Positions 1 to 7,560 of a stretch of DNA of 64,000 nt are shown piece by piece. The stretch lies in NCBI RefSeq assembly GCF_900188445.1, contig NZ_FZOR01000038.1, positions 1 to 64,000 of the forward strand, written 5' to 3'. The position numbers and the translations under genes are program-made. Numbering within the stretch: the first letter of the stretch is position 1; every line of letters begins with the position of its first letter. Under the pieces are notes generated by a model. That model ran no database searches and had not been told where the DNA came from. It saw only the letters and a list, made by a program, of their open reading frames with translations. This stretch comes from Actinomadura meyerae. Lineage in GTDB: Bacteria; Actinomycetota; Actinomycetes; Streptosporangiales; Streptosporangiaceae.

Positions 1-2
1 CG

Positions 3-122
3 CTGTTCCTGCCGATGGGCGCCAGCAAGCCCATGCGCATCCAGAACGCCTACGTCTCCGAGAAGGAGATCCACGGGATCGTCGACCACTGCAAGAGGCA
101 GGGGGCGGCCGCGTCCATCTGA
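3..122 (+). CDS. FtsK/SpoIIIE-type DNA translocase, C-terminal end only (truncated by window edge)
   Basis: Thirty-nine C-terminal residues are visible. The stretch LFLPMGASKPMRIQNAYVSE followed by KEIHGIVDHCKRQ matches the end of the FtsK RecA-like motor domain, which pumps DNA through the closing septum. In most actinobacterial FtsK proteins this segment is followed by about 80-100 more residues, including the winged-helix gamma domain that reads polarity sequences and contacts XerD. Here the frame stops at TGA only six residues after HCKRQ, and I see no gamma-like sequence downstream in any frame. The gene may be a paralogue without gamma or a naturally shortened FtsK. The family call is confident; the reason for the short end is unknown. 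Confidence 0.8.
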   Translation: MFLPMGASKPMRIQNAYVSEKEIHGIVDHCKRQGAAASI

Positions 123-740
123 CGCGCCACCCTCCGAGGTCGGCTGACCTTCCCACGACCGAGGTCACTCGAACACTGCCGCCTTCGCGGTGTCCCGTGA
201 AGCTGGGGGTGTGATCTACGAAACTCTGTAGTGGCCGAGGTAGATTTTCGAAGGAGGAGCGGGTAGCTTAGGTGTCATCGAAGAGAGAAGAGTCCAGAAG
301 GTCCGGCAGAGGACGAACTGCCGGAAGGTACGGAAGACACCGACCCGGCGTGCCGGGGCCAGCGCAGTGAAAGGGGCCCCGGCAGCCGGTCGGCCCGGTG
401 ACCCCAGGGTCGCCGGGAGCGGTACACAGCACGAAGAAGTACGCACGAGAACACGTAGTACCGGTAGTGATGTCAAAGAAAGGAGGGTCCGACGCCATCG
501 GGATCGCCCGTTGCAGGCTCCAGTCACGCCGCGCGGGTACCGGAGTTCCACGGATTGGACGGTGGTCTACGGTCACGCTTACGCGATCCCCGCTTCCCCG
601 CCCTCGTCTGGGCGGCCGACGCGGAAGACCGGTTCGCCAGAGCCGGTAGATGGTGTTGTACCTCTGGGCCCCGGCGCCGCGGTAAGGCGCCGGGGCCCCT
701 GTCGTCGTCACTGCCCACCCAAGGCAGTACGGAAGGTTTA
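123..740 (+). other. 618-bp gene-free region with three perfect hairpins upstream of a MerR-like gene
   Basis: No frame here shows the strong third-position GC bias of the neighbouring genes. Three perfect inverted repeats are present. 302-309/318-325 is 8 bp with an 8-nt loop, 351-360/375-384 is 10 bp with a 14-nt loop, and 666-678/686-698 is 13 bp with a 7-nt loop. The word TACGGAAG occurs at 329-336 and again at 728-735, next to the ribosome binding site of the downstream gene. A Shine-Dalgarno-like AAAGGAGGG near 479 has no good start codon after it. The region looks like a long structured 5' leader or a small RNA locus. I do not recognise a known Rfam family in it. Confidence 0.45.
666..698 (+). 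terminator. 13-bp perfect hairpin in the leader of the MerR-like gene
   Basis: Arm GGGCCCCGGCGCC at 666-678 pairs perfectly with 686-698 around the loop GCGGTAA. There is no U-tract, so it could be a GC-type terminator, an attenuator stem or a barrier ending 42 bp before the GTG of the regulator. It is the most stable of the three hairpins in this leader. Confidence 0.45.
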
Positions 741-1136
741 GTGAAAGCAACCCAACCGCCTCAGACCGGTGACCGGCAGCACGCGCAGGCCCCGGAGGAC
801 GCAGGCGGGCTCGAAGGCAAGCTCGACGATGAGGACTACCCGGCCTACAGCATGGGCCGCGCCGCCGAGATGCTGGACGTCACTCCGGCGTTCCTGCGCA
901 GTCTCGACACCGCCCGCCTGATCGTCCCGCAGCGCTCGCCCGGCGGGCACCGGCGCTACTCGCGCTACCAGCTGCGCCTGGCCCAGCGCGCCCGCGACCT
1001 GGTCGACCAGGGCACTCCCCTGGAGGCCGCCTGCCGCATCATCATCCTCGAAGACCAGCTCGCCGAGGCCCAGCGCATCAACGCCCAGCTCCAGCGGGAC
1101 CGGGCCGAACGGCAGCCGCCTCCGGACACGGCGTAG
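741..1136 (+). CDS. MerR-like helix-turn-helix regulator
   Basis: A 131-residue protein. After a polar 30-residue N-terminus comes YSMGRAAEMLDVTPAFLRSL, a MerR winged helix-turn-helix, with the wing signature PGGHRRYSRYQLRLAQRA; it ends in a short hydrophilic helix (ILEDQLAEAQRINAQLQRD) that could dimerise as a coiled coil. No effector domain is present, so it resembles the small BldC/MerR-like DNA-binding proteins of actinomycetes. GTG at 741 was chosen because GGAAGG sits at 731-736; longer in-frame openings lack a ribosome site and lie in non-coding-like sequence. The unusually long structured leader upstream suggests post-initiation control. The target is unknown. Confidence 0.75.
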   Translation: MKATQPPQTGDRQHAQAPEDAGGLEGKLDDEDYPAYSMGRAAEMLDVTPAFLRSLDTARLIVPQRSPGGHRRYSRYQLRLAQRARDLVDQGTPLEAACRIIILEDQLAEAQRINAQLQRDRAERQPPPDTA

Positions 1137-1152
1137 CGGGGCCGCTCGCCGG

Positions 1153-2148
1153 TCAGATGTGGTGCCGGAGGCGCAGATCGGCGGGATACGGGTCGAGGTA
1201 GGTCTGCTCCGCCAGGTAGGCGAGGTGCTCGCCTTCGGCGTGGTGGCGCAGCAGGGCGATCGGGACGCTGAGCGGCGCCTCGCCGCGCTGGTAGGAGTCG
1301 ATCGCGGCCAGGATGTCGGCGCGCCGGGTCGGGTCCAGGTGCGCGCTCAGCGGGCTGAAGACGTGGAGGAGCGCGTTGGCGTGCCGGCCGCGTCCGGGAC
1401 GGACGGCGAACGCCTCGCCGAACGCGCGGCGGTAGTCGTCCTCCAGTTCGGCGCGCGGCCGGGCGCCCGCCTGCGCGACGATGCGGCCCATGTGCCGGTA
1501 GGCGGCGGGGTCGTGGGAGAGGACCTGCAGCTTGTGGCGGCTGTGGAAGGCGACCAGGTCGCGGGGCCGCCAGCCGCCGCCGAAGAGTCCGCGGAGCCGT
1601 GCCTGGGCGAAGACGCGCTCGACGAAGTGCTCGCGGAGGACGGGGTCGTGGAGCCGGCCGTCCTCTTCGACGGGAAGGTACGGGAGCGCCTCGGTGACGA
1701 GGGCGGCGAACACGCCGCGGCCCCGGCGGTCGACCGGCTGCCCGTCGGTGCGCTCCCCCGGCCGCCCGGACGCGTAGCGCGGCAGGCCGAGGAGCCCGCA
1801 GCTCGGCGAGCGCGACTTGAACACGTACCCGTCGATGTCCGCGAGGCCGGGGATCCGGTCGCCGGCGAGCGCGGCCATCGCGCCGGTGTGGTCGCGGCCC
1901 GGGTCCTTGCCGACGATCCGGCCGTCGCTGAGCAGGTGCAGGCTGTCGCGCGGGGCGCCGAGGCCGATCTCGATCTCCGGGCAGACGGGCACCCAGTCGA
2001 CGTGGGCGGCGAGGGACCCGGTGAGGAACCGGTCGCGGCTGTGGCCGCCGTTGTAGCGGACGGGCTCGCCCAGCAGGCAGCTCGACACCGCCAGCCGGGG
2101 GCGCGGGGCGTCCGGCACCGGGGCGGGCGGCGGTCCGGGAGGGGTCAC
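1153..2148 (-). CDS. DUF523-DUF1722 fusion protein (YbgA-type, light-regulon associated)
   Basis: A 331-residue two-domain protein. The N-terminal DUF523 domain contains CLLGEPVRYNGGHS, the conserved VPVCPEIEIGLGAPRDS segment and the cysteine motif KSRSPSCG. The C-terminal DUF1722 domain contains FHSRHKLQVLSHDPAAYRHMG. Its biochemical role is unsettled; the family repeatedly occurs beside photolyases and light-responsive LitR/LitS genes. Its GTG start overlaps the TGA of the sigma factor gene in the 4-bp form GTGA (2145-2148), so the two are very probably co-transcribed and translationally coupled, supporting a job in the light or photooxidative response. No photolyase gene is in the window. 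Confidence 0.85.
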   Translation of the reverse strand: MTPPGPPPAPVPDAPRPRLAVSSCLLGEPVRYNGGHSRDRFLTGSLAAHVDWVPVCPEIEIGLGAPRDSLHLLSDGRIVGKDPGRDHTGAMAALAGDRIPGLADIDGYVFKSRSPSCGLLGLPRYASGRPGERTDGQPVDRRGRGVFAALVTEALPYLPVEEDGRLHDPVLREHFVERVFAQARLRGLFGGGWRPRDLVAFHSRHKLQVLSHDPAAYRHMGRIVAQAGARPRAELEDDYRRAFGEAFAVRPGRGRHANALLHVFSPLSAHLDPTRRADILAAIDSYQRGEAPLSVPIALLRHHAEGEHLAYLAEQTYLDPYPADLRLRHHI

Positions 2149-2642
2149 AGCAGGTCCCTCAGCCGCCGCAGCCCGCGGGTGGTGCGCGCCTTGACGGTGC
2201 CGAGCGGGACGGTCAGCCGGTCGGCGATCTCGCGCTGGGTCAGCTGCCCGAAGTGGGCGAGCACGATCGCCTGCCGCTGCGGGGCCGGCAGCCCGGCGAG
2301 GGCCTTGCGGACGTCGCACGCGGCGTCCACGGCGGAGGTCGCGTCGGGCACGCCGACGGTGTCCTCCAGCGGCACGGACCGCCGGGAGTGCCGCGCCTCG
2401 GCCCGGAGCTGGTCGATGGCCCGCTTCCGGGCGATGGCCAGCACCCACGGTTCCAGCCCGCGCGCCGGGTCGAAGCGGGCGCGCGACCGCCAGACCTCCA
2501 GGAAGACCAGCTGGACGACGTCGTCCACGGCGTGGTCGGGCACCAGCCTCCCGGCGTGGCGGCGGACGAGCGGGCCGAGCGCGGTGTAGCACTCGTTCAG
2601 CGCCGCCTCGTCGCCTTGGGCGAGCCGCTGTTCCAGGGTCAT
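2145..2642 (-). CDS. litS: ECF sigma factor, LitS-like
   Basis: A 165-residue RNA polymerase sigma factor with only regions 2 and 4. Region 2 includes VDDVVQLVFLEVWRSRARFD and EPWVLAIARKRAIDQLR; region 4 is a helix-turn-helix with LPAPQRQAIVLAHFGQLTQREIADRL read in part as TQREIADRLTVPLGTVKAR. It lies directly downstream of a LitR-type gene and in the same direction, the arrangement of the light-inducible carotenoid loci of Streptomyces, where LitS drives crt transcription. No anti-sigma factor gene is adjacent, so control is probably transcriptional through LitR. The assignment to LitS rests on context; the ECF family call is firm. Confidence 0.82.
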   Translation of the reverse strand: MTLEQRLAQGDEAALNECYTALGPLVRRHAGRLVPDHAVDDVVQLVFLEVWRSRARFDPARGLEPWVLAIARKRAIDQLRAEARHSRRSVPLEDTVGVPDATSAVDAACDVRKALAGLPAPQRQAIVLAHFGQLTQREIADRLTVPLGTVKARTTRGLRRLRDLL

Positions 2643-2682
2643 GCCGCCCCGATGCCCGGGAAAATCGCTTCAAAACTTGTTC

Positions 2683-2711
2683 ATAGTTAAGGCTGGGTGA
2701 AGCGGTGACAA
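2683..2711 (-). promoter_or_regulatory. Possible promoter of the litS operon
   Basis: On the minus strand TTGTCA (2711-2706) is followed after 17 nt by AACTAT (2688-2683, within TTAACTAT), about 40 bp before the sigma factor ATG. The sequence is strikingly AT-rich for this genome. A housekeeping-type promoter repressed by LitR in the dark is plausible; no operator was identified. Confidence 0.4.
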
Positions 2712-2750
2712 GGCAGCGCAAAACGAACGGGCCTCGCGCCGGGTGGCGGC

Positions 2751-3686
2751 TCAGCGCGTCCCGAGCAGGGACGTCAGCTCCGTGACGGCTTCGGAGAGGG
2801 TCGCCACCGGTGCGGCGTGCGGGGGCAGCCGGTCGCGCGACCAGCCGGGTCCACCCGTCATCAGCCGGTAGGGCGGGCGGGAGGCGGGCAGCGCCGCGAG
2901 CCATGCGGGGTCGCCGGTCTCGGCGATCCGCGACCAGACGAAGACGGCGTTCGGCCCGGTCCGGCGGATCGCGGCGGCGAGGGCCGCCGGCGGCACGCGC
3001 GCTCCCAGGACCAGCGCGTCCACACCCGCCTCGGCCAGGGCGGCGCCCAGCGCGTGCACCGGCAGGCTGTGCTGCTCCTCCGGCGCGCACGCGAGCAGTA
3101 CCGGGCGGACGTTGAGCGGCCGCTCGGGCGGCGCCGTCTCCGCCAGGCATCCGAGCAGCACCGTGGACAGCAGGTGCTCGACCTCCACGCAGTCGCCGGA
3201 CGCCTCGTGCTTGCGTCCGATGCCGTCCAGTACGGGCACGATGAGGCCGTCCCACGCCGGGACGACCCCGTCGCGGCGCAGCGCGGTCCGCACGGTGTCG
3301 GTCATCGCGGGCCGGTCCAGGGCCATCGCCGCGCGGGCCAGGCCCCGTACCGCCGCCGCCTGCCGCTCGTCCCGCCCGGGGGCGGTCACGGGGACGCGGT
3401 TGCCGCCGGCGCCGTGCGCGCGCGGCGGCGGAGGCGCGCCCTCAGGCGTGCCCAGCGCGACCCGGGCGGCCTCCCCCGGCGGCGCGCCGGCGAGGATCCG
3501 GCGCTGCATGATCTCCAGCCGCGCCAGGTCGGCGGAGGTGTAGCGGCGGTGGCCGCCGGGGCTGCGCCCGCTCGGGCCGATGCCGTAGCGGCGGTCCCAG
3601 GTGCGCAGGGTGGCCGGTGCGACGCCGAGGCGCTGGGCGACCGCGCCCACGCCGAGGCCCGCCTCCCGCTCCGCCGGCCCGCTCAT
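2751..3686 (-). CDS. litR: LitR/CarH-type MerR regulator with cobalamin-binding domain
   Basis: A 311-residue protein. Residues about 10-75 form a MerR domain (VGAVAQRLGVAPATLRTWDR, then SPGGHRRYTSADLARLE). A helical cap region follows with W...EVEHLLSTVLLG, matching the W-x-EH cap signature. A B12-binding Rossmann domain follows, with PEEQHSLPVHALGAAL resembling the E-x-H cobalt-ligand motif. CarH/LitR proteins bind adenosylcobalamin in the dark, repress crt genes and release DNA on illumination. ATG at 3686 is preceded by AGGGGAG at suitable spacing; an in-frame ATG 18 bp upstream is less well placed. It heads the litR-litS-DUF523 strand and is divergent from tspO, consistent with control of both directions. 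Confidence 0.88.
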   Translation of the reverse strand: MSGPAEREAGLGVGAVAQRLGVAPATLRTWDRRYGIGPSGRSPGGHRRYTSADLARLEIMQRRILAGAPPGEAARVALGTPEGAPPPPRAHGAGGNRVPVTAPGRDERQAAAVRGLARAAMALDRPAMTDTVRTALRRDGVVPAWDGLIVPVLDGIGRKHEASGDCVEVEHLLSTVLLGCLAETAPPERPLNVRPVLLACAPEEQHSLPVHALGAALAEAGVDALVLGARVPPAALAAAIRRTGPNAVFVWSRIAETGDPAWLAALPASRPPYRLMTGGPGWSRDRLPPHAAPVATLSEAVTELTSLLGTR

Positions 3687-3812
3687 GCGTCCGCTCCCCT
3701 TCATCCCGCCCGAGCGTACGATCTGCCAGGTCTTCGCCGGAAGTCGCGGCGCCGGTTGCACCCGGCCGCCCCGGAGGCGTGCAGGCGCCCCCGCCGCGGG
3801 AAGGGGCACGCC

Positions 3813-4316
3813 ATGAAACCGACGAAGAGACCGCGGCGGAGGTCCGCCGCCGAAGCAAGGCTGACCTACGCGGCCACGGCGGCGGCCACGGCGGCGGCCG
3901 CGGCCATCGGATCCAAGGCCGTCAACGCCAACACCGTCTGGTACCGGTCGCTGTCCAAGCCGGCGTGGCAGCCGCCGTCCTGGGCGTTCGGCCTGGTGTG
4001 GACGCCCCTGTACGCCTCGATCGCCTGGGCGGGCGGACATGCCCTGCTACGGGCCGGTGGACGCCGGCACCGGGAACTGGCCGCCGGCCTGGGAGTCAAC
4101 CTCGCGCTGAACGCCGCTTGGAACCAGCTCTTCTTCGGCAGGCGCAGCACGAAGGCGGGGCTGGTCGGGACGGTGCTGCTCGACCTGAGCAACGCCGACC
4201 TGATCCGCCGCACGGCCGCCGTCGACACCGCGGCGGCGGGTGCGCTCGTCCCGTACGCGGCGTGGTGCGCCTTCGCGACGGCGCTGAACGCCGACATCGC
4301 CCGCCGCAACCGCTGA
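3813..4316 (+). CDS. tspO: TspO/MBR-family tryptophan-rich membrane protein
   Basis: A 167-residue membrane protein with about five hydrophobic segments. The TspO signature is clear: WYRSLSKPAWQPPSWAFGLV, then WTPLYASIAWAG, and NAAWNQLFFGRRS. TspO proteins bind tetrapyrroles and take part in porphyrin, light and stress responses. It starts at ATG 3813 behind AAGGGG with 6-nt spacing and is divergent from litR. The N-terminus carries a very basic extension (KPTKRPRRRSAAEAR) and an alanine-rich first helix. TspO is a regular member of LitR/LitS light regulons, which fits its place here. Confidence 0.88.
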   Translation: MKPTKRPRRRSAAEARLTYAATAAATAAAAAIGSKAVNANTVWYRSLSKPAWQPPSWAFGLVWTPLYASIAWAGGHALLRAGGRRHRELAAGLGVNLALNAAWNQLFFGRRSTKAGLVGTVLLDLSNADLIRRTAAVDTAAAGALVPYAAWCAFATALNADIARRNR

Positions 4317-4368
4317 GCATGCTTGTGCAGGTCAGGAGGGGGTAGAGCGAACGGACCAAGGGGGGCAA

Positions 4369-4392
4369 ATGATCATTTCGGGGCGATCGTGA
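4369..4392 (+). CDS. Seven-codon leader ORF coupled to the SDR gene
   Basis: ATG at 4369 follows the strong purine run AAGGGGGG (4359-4365) and encodes MIISGRS. Its TGA (4390-4392) overlaps the GTG (4389-4391) of the downstream oxidoreductase in the form GTGA. That GTG has only a poor ribosome site of its own, so the tiny ORF probably delivers ribosomes to it by re-initiation. It is too short for codon statistics, so this is an inference from spacing. Confidence 0.4.
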   Translation: MIISGRS

Positions 4393-5888
4393 ACGACCGG
4401 GGGCTGTGCCTGGTGACGGGAGCCAGCGGCTACATCGGGGGGCGGCTGGTCCCCGAGCTGCTGGACGCCGGGTACCGCGTGCGGTGCATGGCGCGGTCGG
4501 CGCGGCGCCTGCGCGACCACCCGTGGGCCGGGCGGGTGGAGATCGCGGAGGCCGACGCCACCGACCCGGAGGCGACCCGGCGCGCGCTGGACGGCGTCGA
4601 CGTCGCCTACTACCTGATCCATGCCATCGGCGGCGCGGGCGGCTTCGCCGGCAAGGACCGGGAGGCGGCCCGCGTCTTCGCCCGCGCGGCGCGGGACGCG
4701 GGCGTGCGGCGGCTGGTCTACCTCGGCGGCATGGAGCCGGAGGAGGAGCTGTCGCCGCACCTGCGGTCCCGCGCCGAGGTGGGCCGGATCTTGCTCGGCA
4801 GCGGGGTGCCGGCGGTGTGGCTGCGGGCCGCGGTGATCATCGGCTCGGGGTCGGCGTCGTTCGAGATGCTGCGCCACCTCACCGAGCGGCTGCCGGTGAT
4901 GGTCACGCCGAAGTGGGTGCACAGCCGGATCCAGCCGATCGCGATCCGGGACGTCCTGCACTACCTGGTGGCGTCGGCGGGCCTGCCCGCCGAGGTCGAC
5001 CGCGGGTTCGACATCGGCGGGCCGGACGTGCTCACCTACATCGAGATGATGCGCCGGTACGCCGCCGTGGCCGGGCTGCGGCGGCGGCTGATCGTCCCGG
5101 TGCCGGTGCTGAGCCCGGCGCTGTCGAGCCTGTGGGTGGGGGCGATCACCCCGGTCCCGGGCGCCCTCGCGCGCCCGCTGGTGGAGTCGCTGCGCAACGA
5201 GGTCGTGTGCCGCGAGAACGACATCGCCCGGTACGTCCCGCCCCCGCCGGACGGGCCGACCGGGTTCGACCGGTCGGTCGCGCTCGCGCTGCGCCGCGTC
5301 CGGCAGGCCGACGTCGCCACGCGCTGGTCGTCGGCGAGCGTCCCGGGGGCGCCGAGCGATCCGCTGCCGACGGACCCGGACTGGGCGGGCGGCAGCCTCT
5401 ACACCGACGACCGGTCGTGCCGGGCGGACGCTCCGCCGGAGCGGCTGTGGGAGGTCGTCGAGGCCATCGGCGGGGATCGCGGCTGGTACTCCTTCCCGCT
5501 CGCGTGGCGGGCCCGGGGCGTCATCGACCGGCTGGTGGGCGGCGTCGGGCTGCGGCGGGGGCGCCGGGACCCGCGCCGGCTGCGCATCGGCGAGACCGTG
5601 GACTTCTGGCGGGTGGAGGAGATCGAGGCGGGCCGGCTGCTGCGGCTGCGCGCCGAGATGCGGCTGCCGGGCCTGGCCTGGCTGGAGCTGAGAGTGTCGG
5701 AGGAGGACGGGCGCGCCGTGCTGGGGCAGCGGGCGCTGTTCCACCCGCGCGGGCTGGCGGGCCACGCGTACTGGTGGGCGTTCCGGCCGTTCCACGACCG
5801 GATCTTCGGGACGATGTGCCGCGGCATCGCCCGCGCGGCCGAGCAGGCCCGGCGCGAGAGGCCCGCCGTGGCGGCCGCCCGGTGCTGA
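4389..5888 (+). CDS. SDR/NmrA-type NAD(P)-binding protein with C-terminal DUF2867
   Basis: A 499-residue protein. The N-terminal half is an atypical short-chain dehydrogenase/NmrA domain starting with the nucleotide motif LVTGASGYIGGRLVPELL, followed by an IHAIGG segment and LVYLGGMEPEEELSPHL. The C-terminal half, from about residue 330, is a DUF2867 domain (LWEVVEAIGGDRGWYSFPLA, then GETVDFWRVEEIE). Proteins of this architecture are common members of the LitR/LitS light regulon in several phyla, but no reaction has been assigned. It follows tspO by 72 bp in the same direction and precedes the crtI operon by 200 bp. A function in pigment or lipid modification is possible but unproven. Confidence 0.82.
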   Translation: MNDRGLCLVTGASGYIGGRLVPELLDAGYRVRCMARSARRLRDHPWAGRVEIAEADATDPEATRRALDGVDVAYYLIHAIGGAGGFAGKDREAARVFARAARDAGVRRLVYLGGMEPEEELSPHLRSRAEVGRILLGSGVPAVWLRAAVIIGSGSASFEMLRHLTERLPVMVTPKWVHSRIQPIAIRDVLHYLVASAGLPAEVDRGFDIGGPDVLTYIEMMRRYAAVAGLRRRLIVPVPVLSPALSSLWVGAITPVPGALARPLVESLRNEVVCRENDIARYVPPPPDGPTGFDRSVALALRRVRQADVATRWSSASVPGAPSDPLPTDPDWAGGSLYTDDRSCRADAPPERLWEVVEAIGGDRGWYSFPLAWRARGVIDRLVGGVGLRRGRRDPRRLRIGETVDFWRVEEIEAGRLLRLRAEMRLPGLAWLELRVSEEDGRAVLGQRALFHPRGLAGHAYWWAFRPFHDRIFGTMCRGIARAAEQARRERPAVAAARC

Positions 5889-6013
5889 AGCCGCCGATCG
5901 GCCGCCGATCGGCACGAAACCGGACGACTTACCGCGACAGGGGTGCAACCGGTCGACCGGCGGGTCCCGAAGAAAAGGACAGAACCGTACGGACGACGAC
6001 GCAGGAGGAGACA

Positions 6014-6091
6014 GTGCGCTTCCGACATCGTGCGCCGCGGCGCTCCCGGCATCGTGCGCCGCGGGCCGGCGGCCCGCCCGGGCGACGCTGA
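6014..6091 (+). CDS. 25-codon leader peptide overlapping crtI
   Basis: GTG at 6014 follows AGGAGGAG (6003-6010), the best ribosome site in this stretch. The ORF encodes 25 residues, highly basic, with a repeated HRAPR segment, and its TGA (6089-6091) overlaps the ATG of crtI as TGATG. crtI has no ribosome site of its own immediately upstream other than this ORF. The repeat is perfect at DNA level: a 15-bp copy at 6026-6040 recurs at 6050-6064, exactly eight codons later. I read it as a translational coupler; the peptide itself may have no function. Confidence 0.5.
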   Translation: MRFRHRAPRRSRHRAPRAGGPPGRR

Positions 6092-7560
6092 TGGCGGCAC
6101 GCGGCCCGGTCGTCGTGGTGGGGGCGGGCCTGTCCGGCCTGTCGGCGGCGATCCATCTCGCGGCCGGGGGGCGGGAGGTCGTGGTGGTCGAGGCCCGCGA
6201 CGGGCCCGGCGGCTGCTGCGGGTCGGCGAACCTGGGGCCCTACCGGTTCGACACCGGCCCGTCGGTGCTGACCATGCCGGACGTGCTGGCCGGCACGTTC
6301 GGCGCGGCCGGGCAGGACATCGGCGGCCGGCTGCCCCTCCGGCGCCTGGACCCCTTCTACCGGCTGTCCTTCCATGACGGTTCGCACCTGGACGTCGTGC
6401 CGGGCGCGGAGCGGATGGCCGAGAACGTCCGCGGCCTGTGCGGGCCGGACGAGGCGGCCCGGTACCTGCGGTTCCGGCGGCGGCTCGGGGCGATGTTCGA
6501 GGCCGAGTGGTCGTCGTTCATCGACGCGGACATGACCCGGCTGCGGAGCATGGCCCGTCCCATGGCGCTGCTCAGGCTGGCGGCGGCGGGCGGGTTCCGG
6601 CGCCTGGACCGGTTCGTGGCGGGCCGGCTGACCGACAAGCGGCTGGTCATGGCGCACACGTTCCAGGCGCTGTACGTCGGGCTGCCGCCCGCCAAGGCGC
6701 TGGCCATCTACGCGGTCATCGCGCACATGGACACCGTCGGCGGCGTCTACGTCCCGGTCGGCGGCGGCATGAACGCCATCCCGAACGCCTTGGCCGCGAC
6801 GGCGGAGAAGGCCGGAGCGGCGATCAGGTACGGCGTGCGAGCGGAACGGGTCGAGACCGACACCTCCGGCGTCAGCGCGGTACGGCTCGACACCGGTGAA
6901 CGTCTCCGCGCCGACCACGCCGTCATCGCCTGCGACCTGATGCACGCGCATCGGGGGCTGCTGCCGGAGGAGGCGGCGGACTGGCGGTTGCGCCGCCCGC
7001 ACTTCTCGCCGTCGTGCCTGGTGGCGCACATCGGGCTGGACCGGCGGCCGTCCGGCCGGGCGCACCACACCCTGCACTTCGGGCGGGAGTGGAAGGCGGC
7101 CTCCGCCGCGCTGGCCGCCGGGCGGCCGCAGCCCGATCCCAGCCTCCTGGTCACCTGCCCCGAGGACGACCCGACCGCGGCACCGTCGGGCCGGGCCACG
7201 CTGAGCGTGCTCGAACCCGCCCCGAACACGGCGTCGGGCGCCGACTGGGACCGGCTCGCCCCCCGGCTGGAGCAGCGCCTGCTGGAGCGTCTCGCCGGCC
7301 TCGGCTACGGCGATCTCTCGGACCGGCCGCGGCTGCTCTTCGACCCGCCGGCGTGGGAGCGGCTCGGCCACTCCGCCGGGACGCCGTTCGCGCTGGACCA
7401 CCGGTTCGGCCAGACGGCCTGGCTCCGGCCCTCGGGCCGCAGCCGCCGCGTCCCCGGCCTGCACTTCGCGGGGATGTACACCGCGCCCGGCGTGGGCGTC
7501 CCACCGGCTCTGATCTCCGGGCGGCTCGCCGCCGCCCGCATCCTGGAAGGCCGCCGATGA
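6091..7560 (+). CDS. crtI: Phytoene desaturase
   Basis: A 489-residue FAD-dependent desaturase that converts phytoene stepwise to neurosporene or lycopene at the membrane. The N-terminal dinucleotide motif VVVVGAGLSGLSAAIHLA and VVVEARDGPGGCCGS are followed by YRFDTGPSVLTMPDV. The C-terminal CrtI signature reads LHFAGMYTAPGVGVPPALISG, given here as its key part FAGMYTAPGVGVPPALISG. Length fits the family. It is the first long gene of a tight operon: the stop overlaps the crtB start as ATGA, and the start is coupled to a 25-codon leader. Expression is probably light-dependent through LitR/LitS, by analogy. Confidence 0.93.
   Translation: MAARGPVVVVGAGLSGLSAAIHLAAGGREVVVVEARDGPGGCCGSANLGPYRFDTGPSVLTMPDVLAGTFGAAGQDIGGRLPLRRLDPFYRLSFHDGSHLDVVPGAERMAENVRGLCGPDEAARYLRFRRRLGAMFEAEWSSFIDADMTRLRSMARPMALLRLAAAGGFRRLDRFVAGRLTDKRLVMAHTFQALYVGLPPAKALAIYAVIAHMDTVGGVYVPVGGGMNAIPNALAATAEKAGAAIRYGVRAERVETDTSGVSAVRLDTGERLRADHAVIACDLMHAHRGLLPEEAADWRLRRPHFSPSCLVAHIGLDRRPSGRAHHTLHFGREWKAASAALAAGRPQPDPSLLVTCPEDDPTAAPSGRATLSVLEPAPNTASGADWDRLAPRLEQRLLERLAGLGYGDLSDRPRLLFDPPAWERLGHSAGTPFALDHRFGQTAWLRPSGRSRRVPGLHFAGMYTAPGVGVPPALISGRLAAARILEGRR

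Noticed and set aside
367..741. Open frame in the MerR leader whose TAG overlaps the GTG of the regulator
   Set aside because: Third-position GC is far below that of real genes here and it passes through the hairpins; the 1-nt overlap is probably chance.
2643..6013. A shared LitS promoter motif upstream of litS, the SDR gene and crtI
   Set aside because: Only GAAC-like words recur, which is too little to define a motif by eye.
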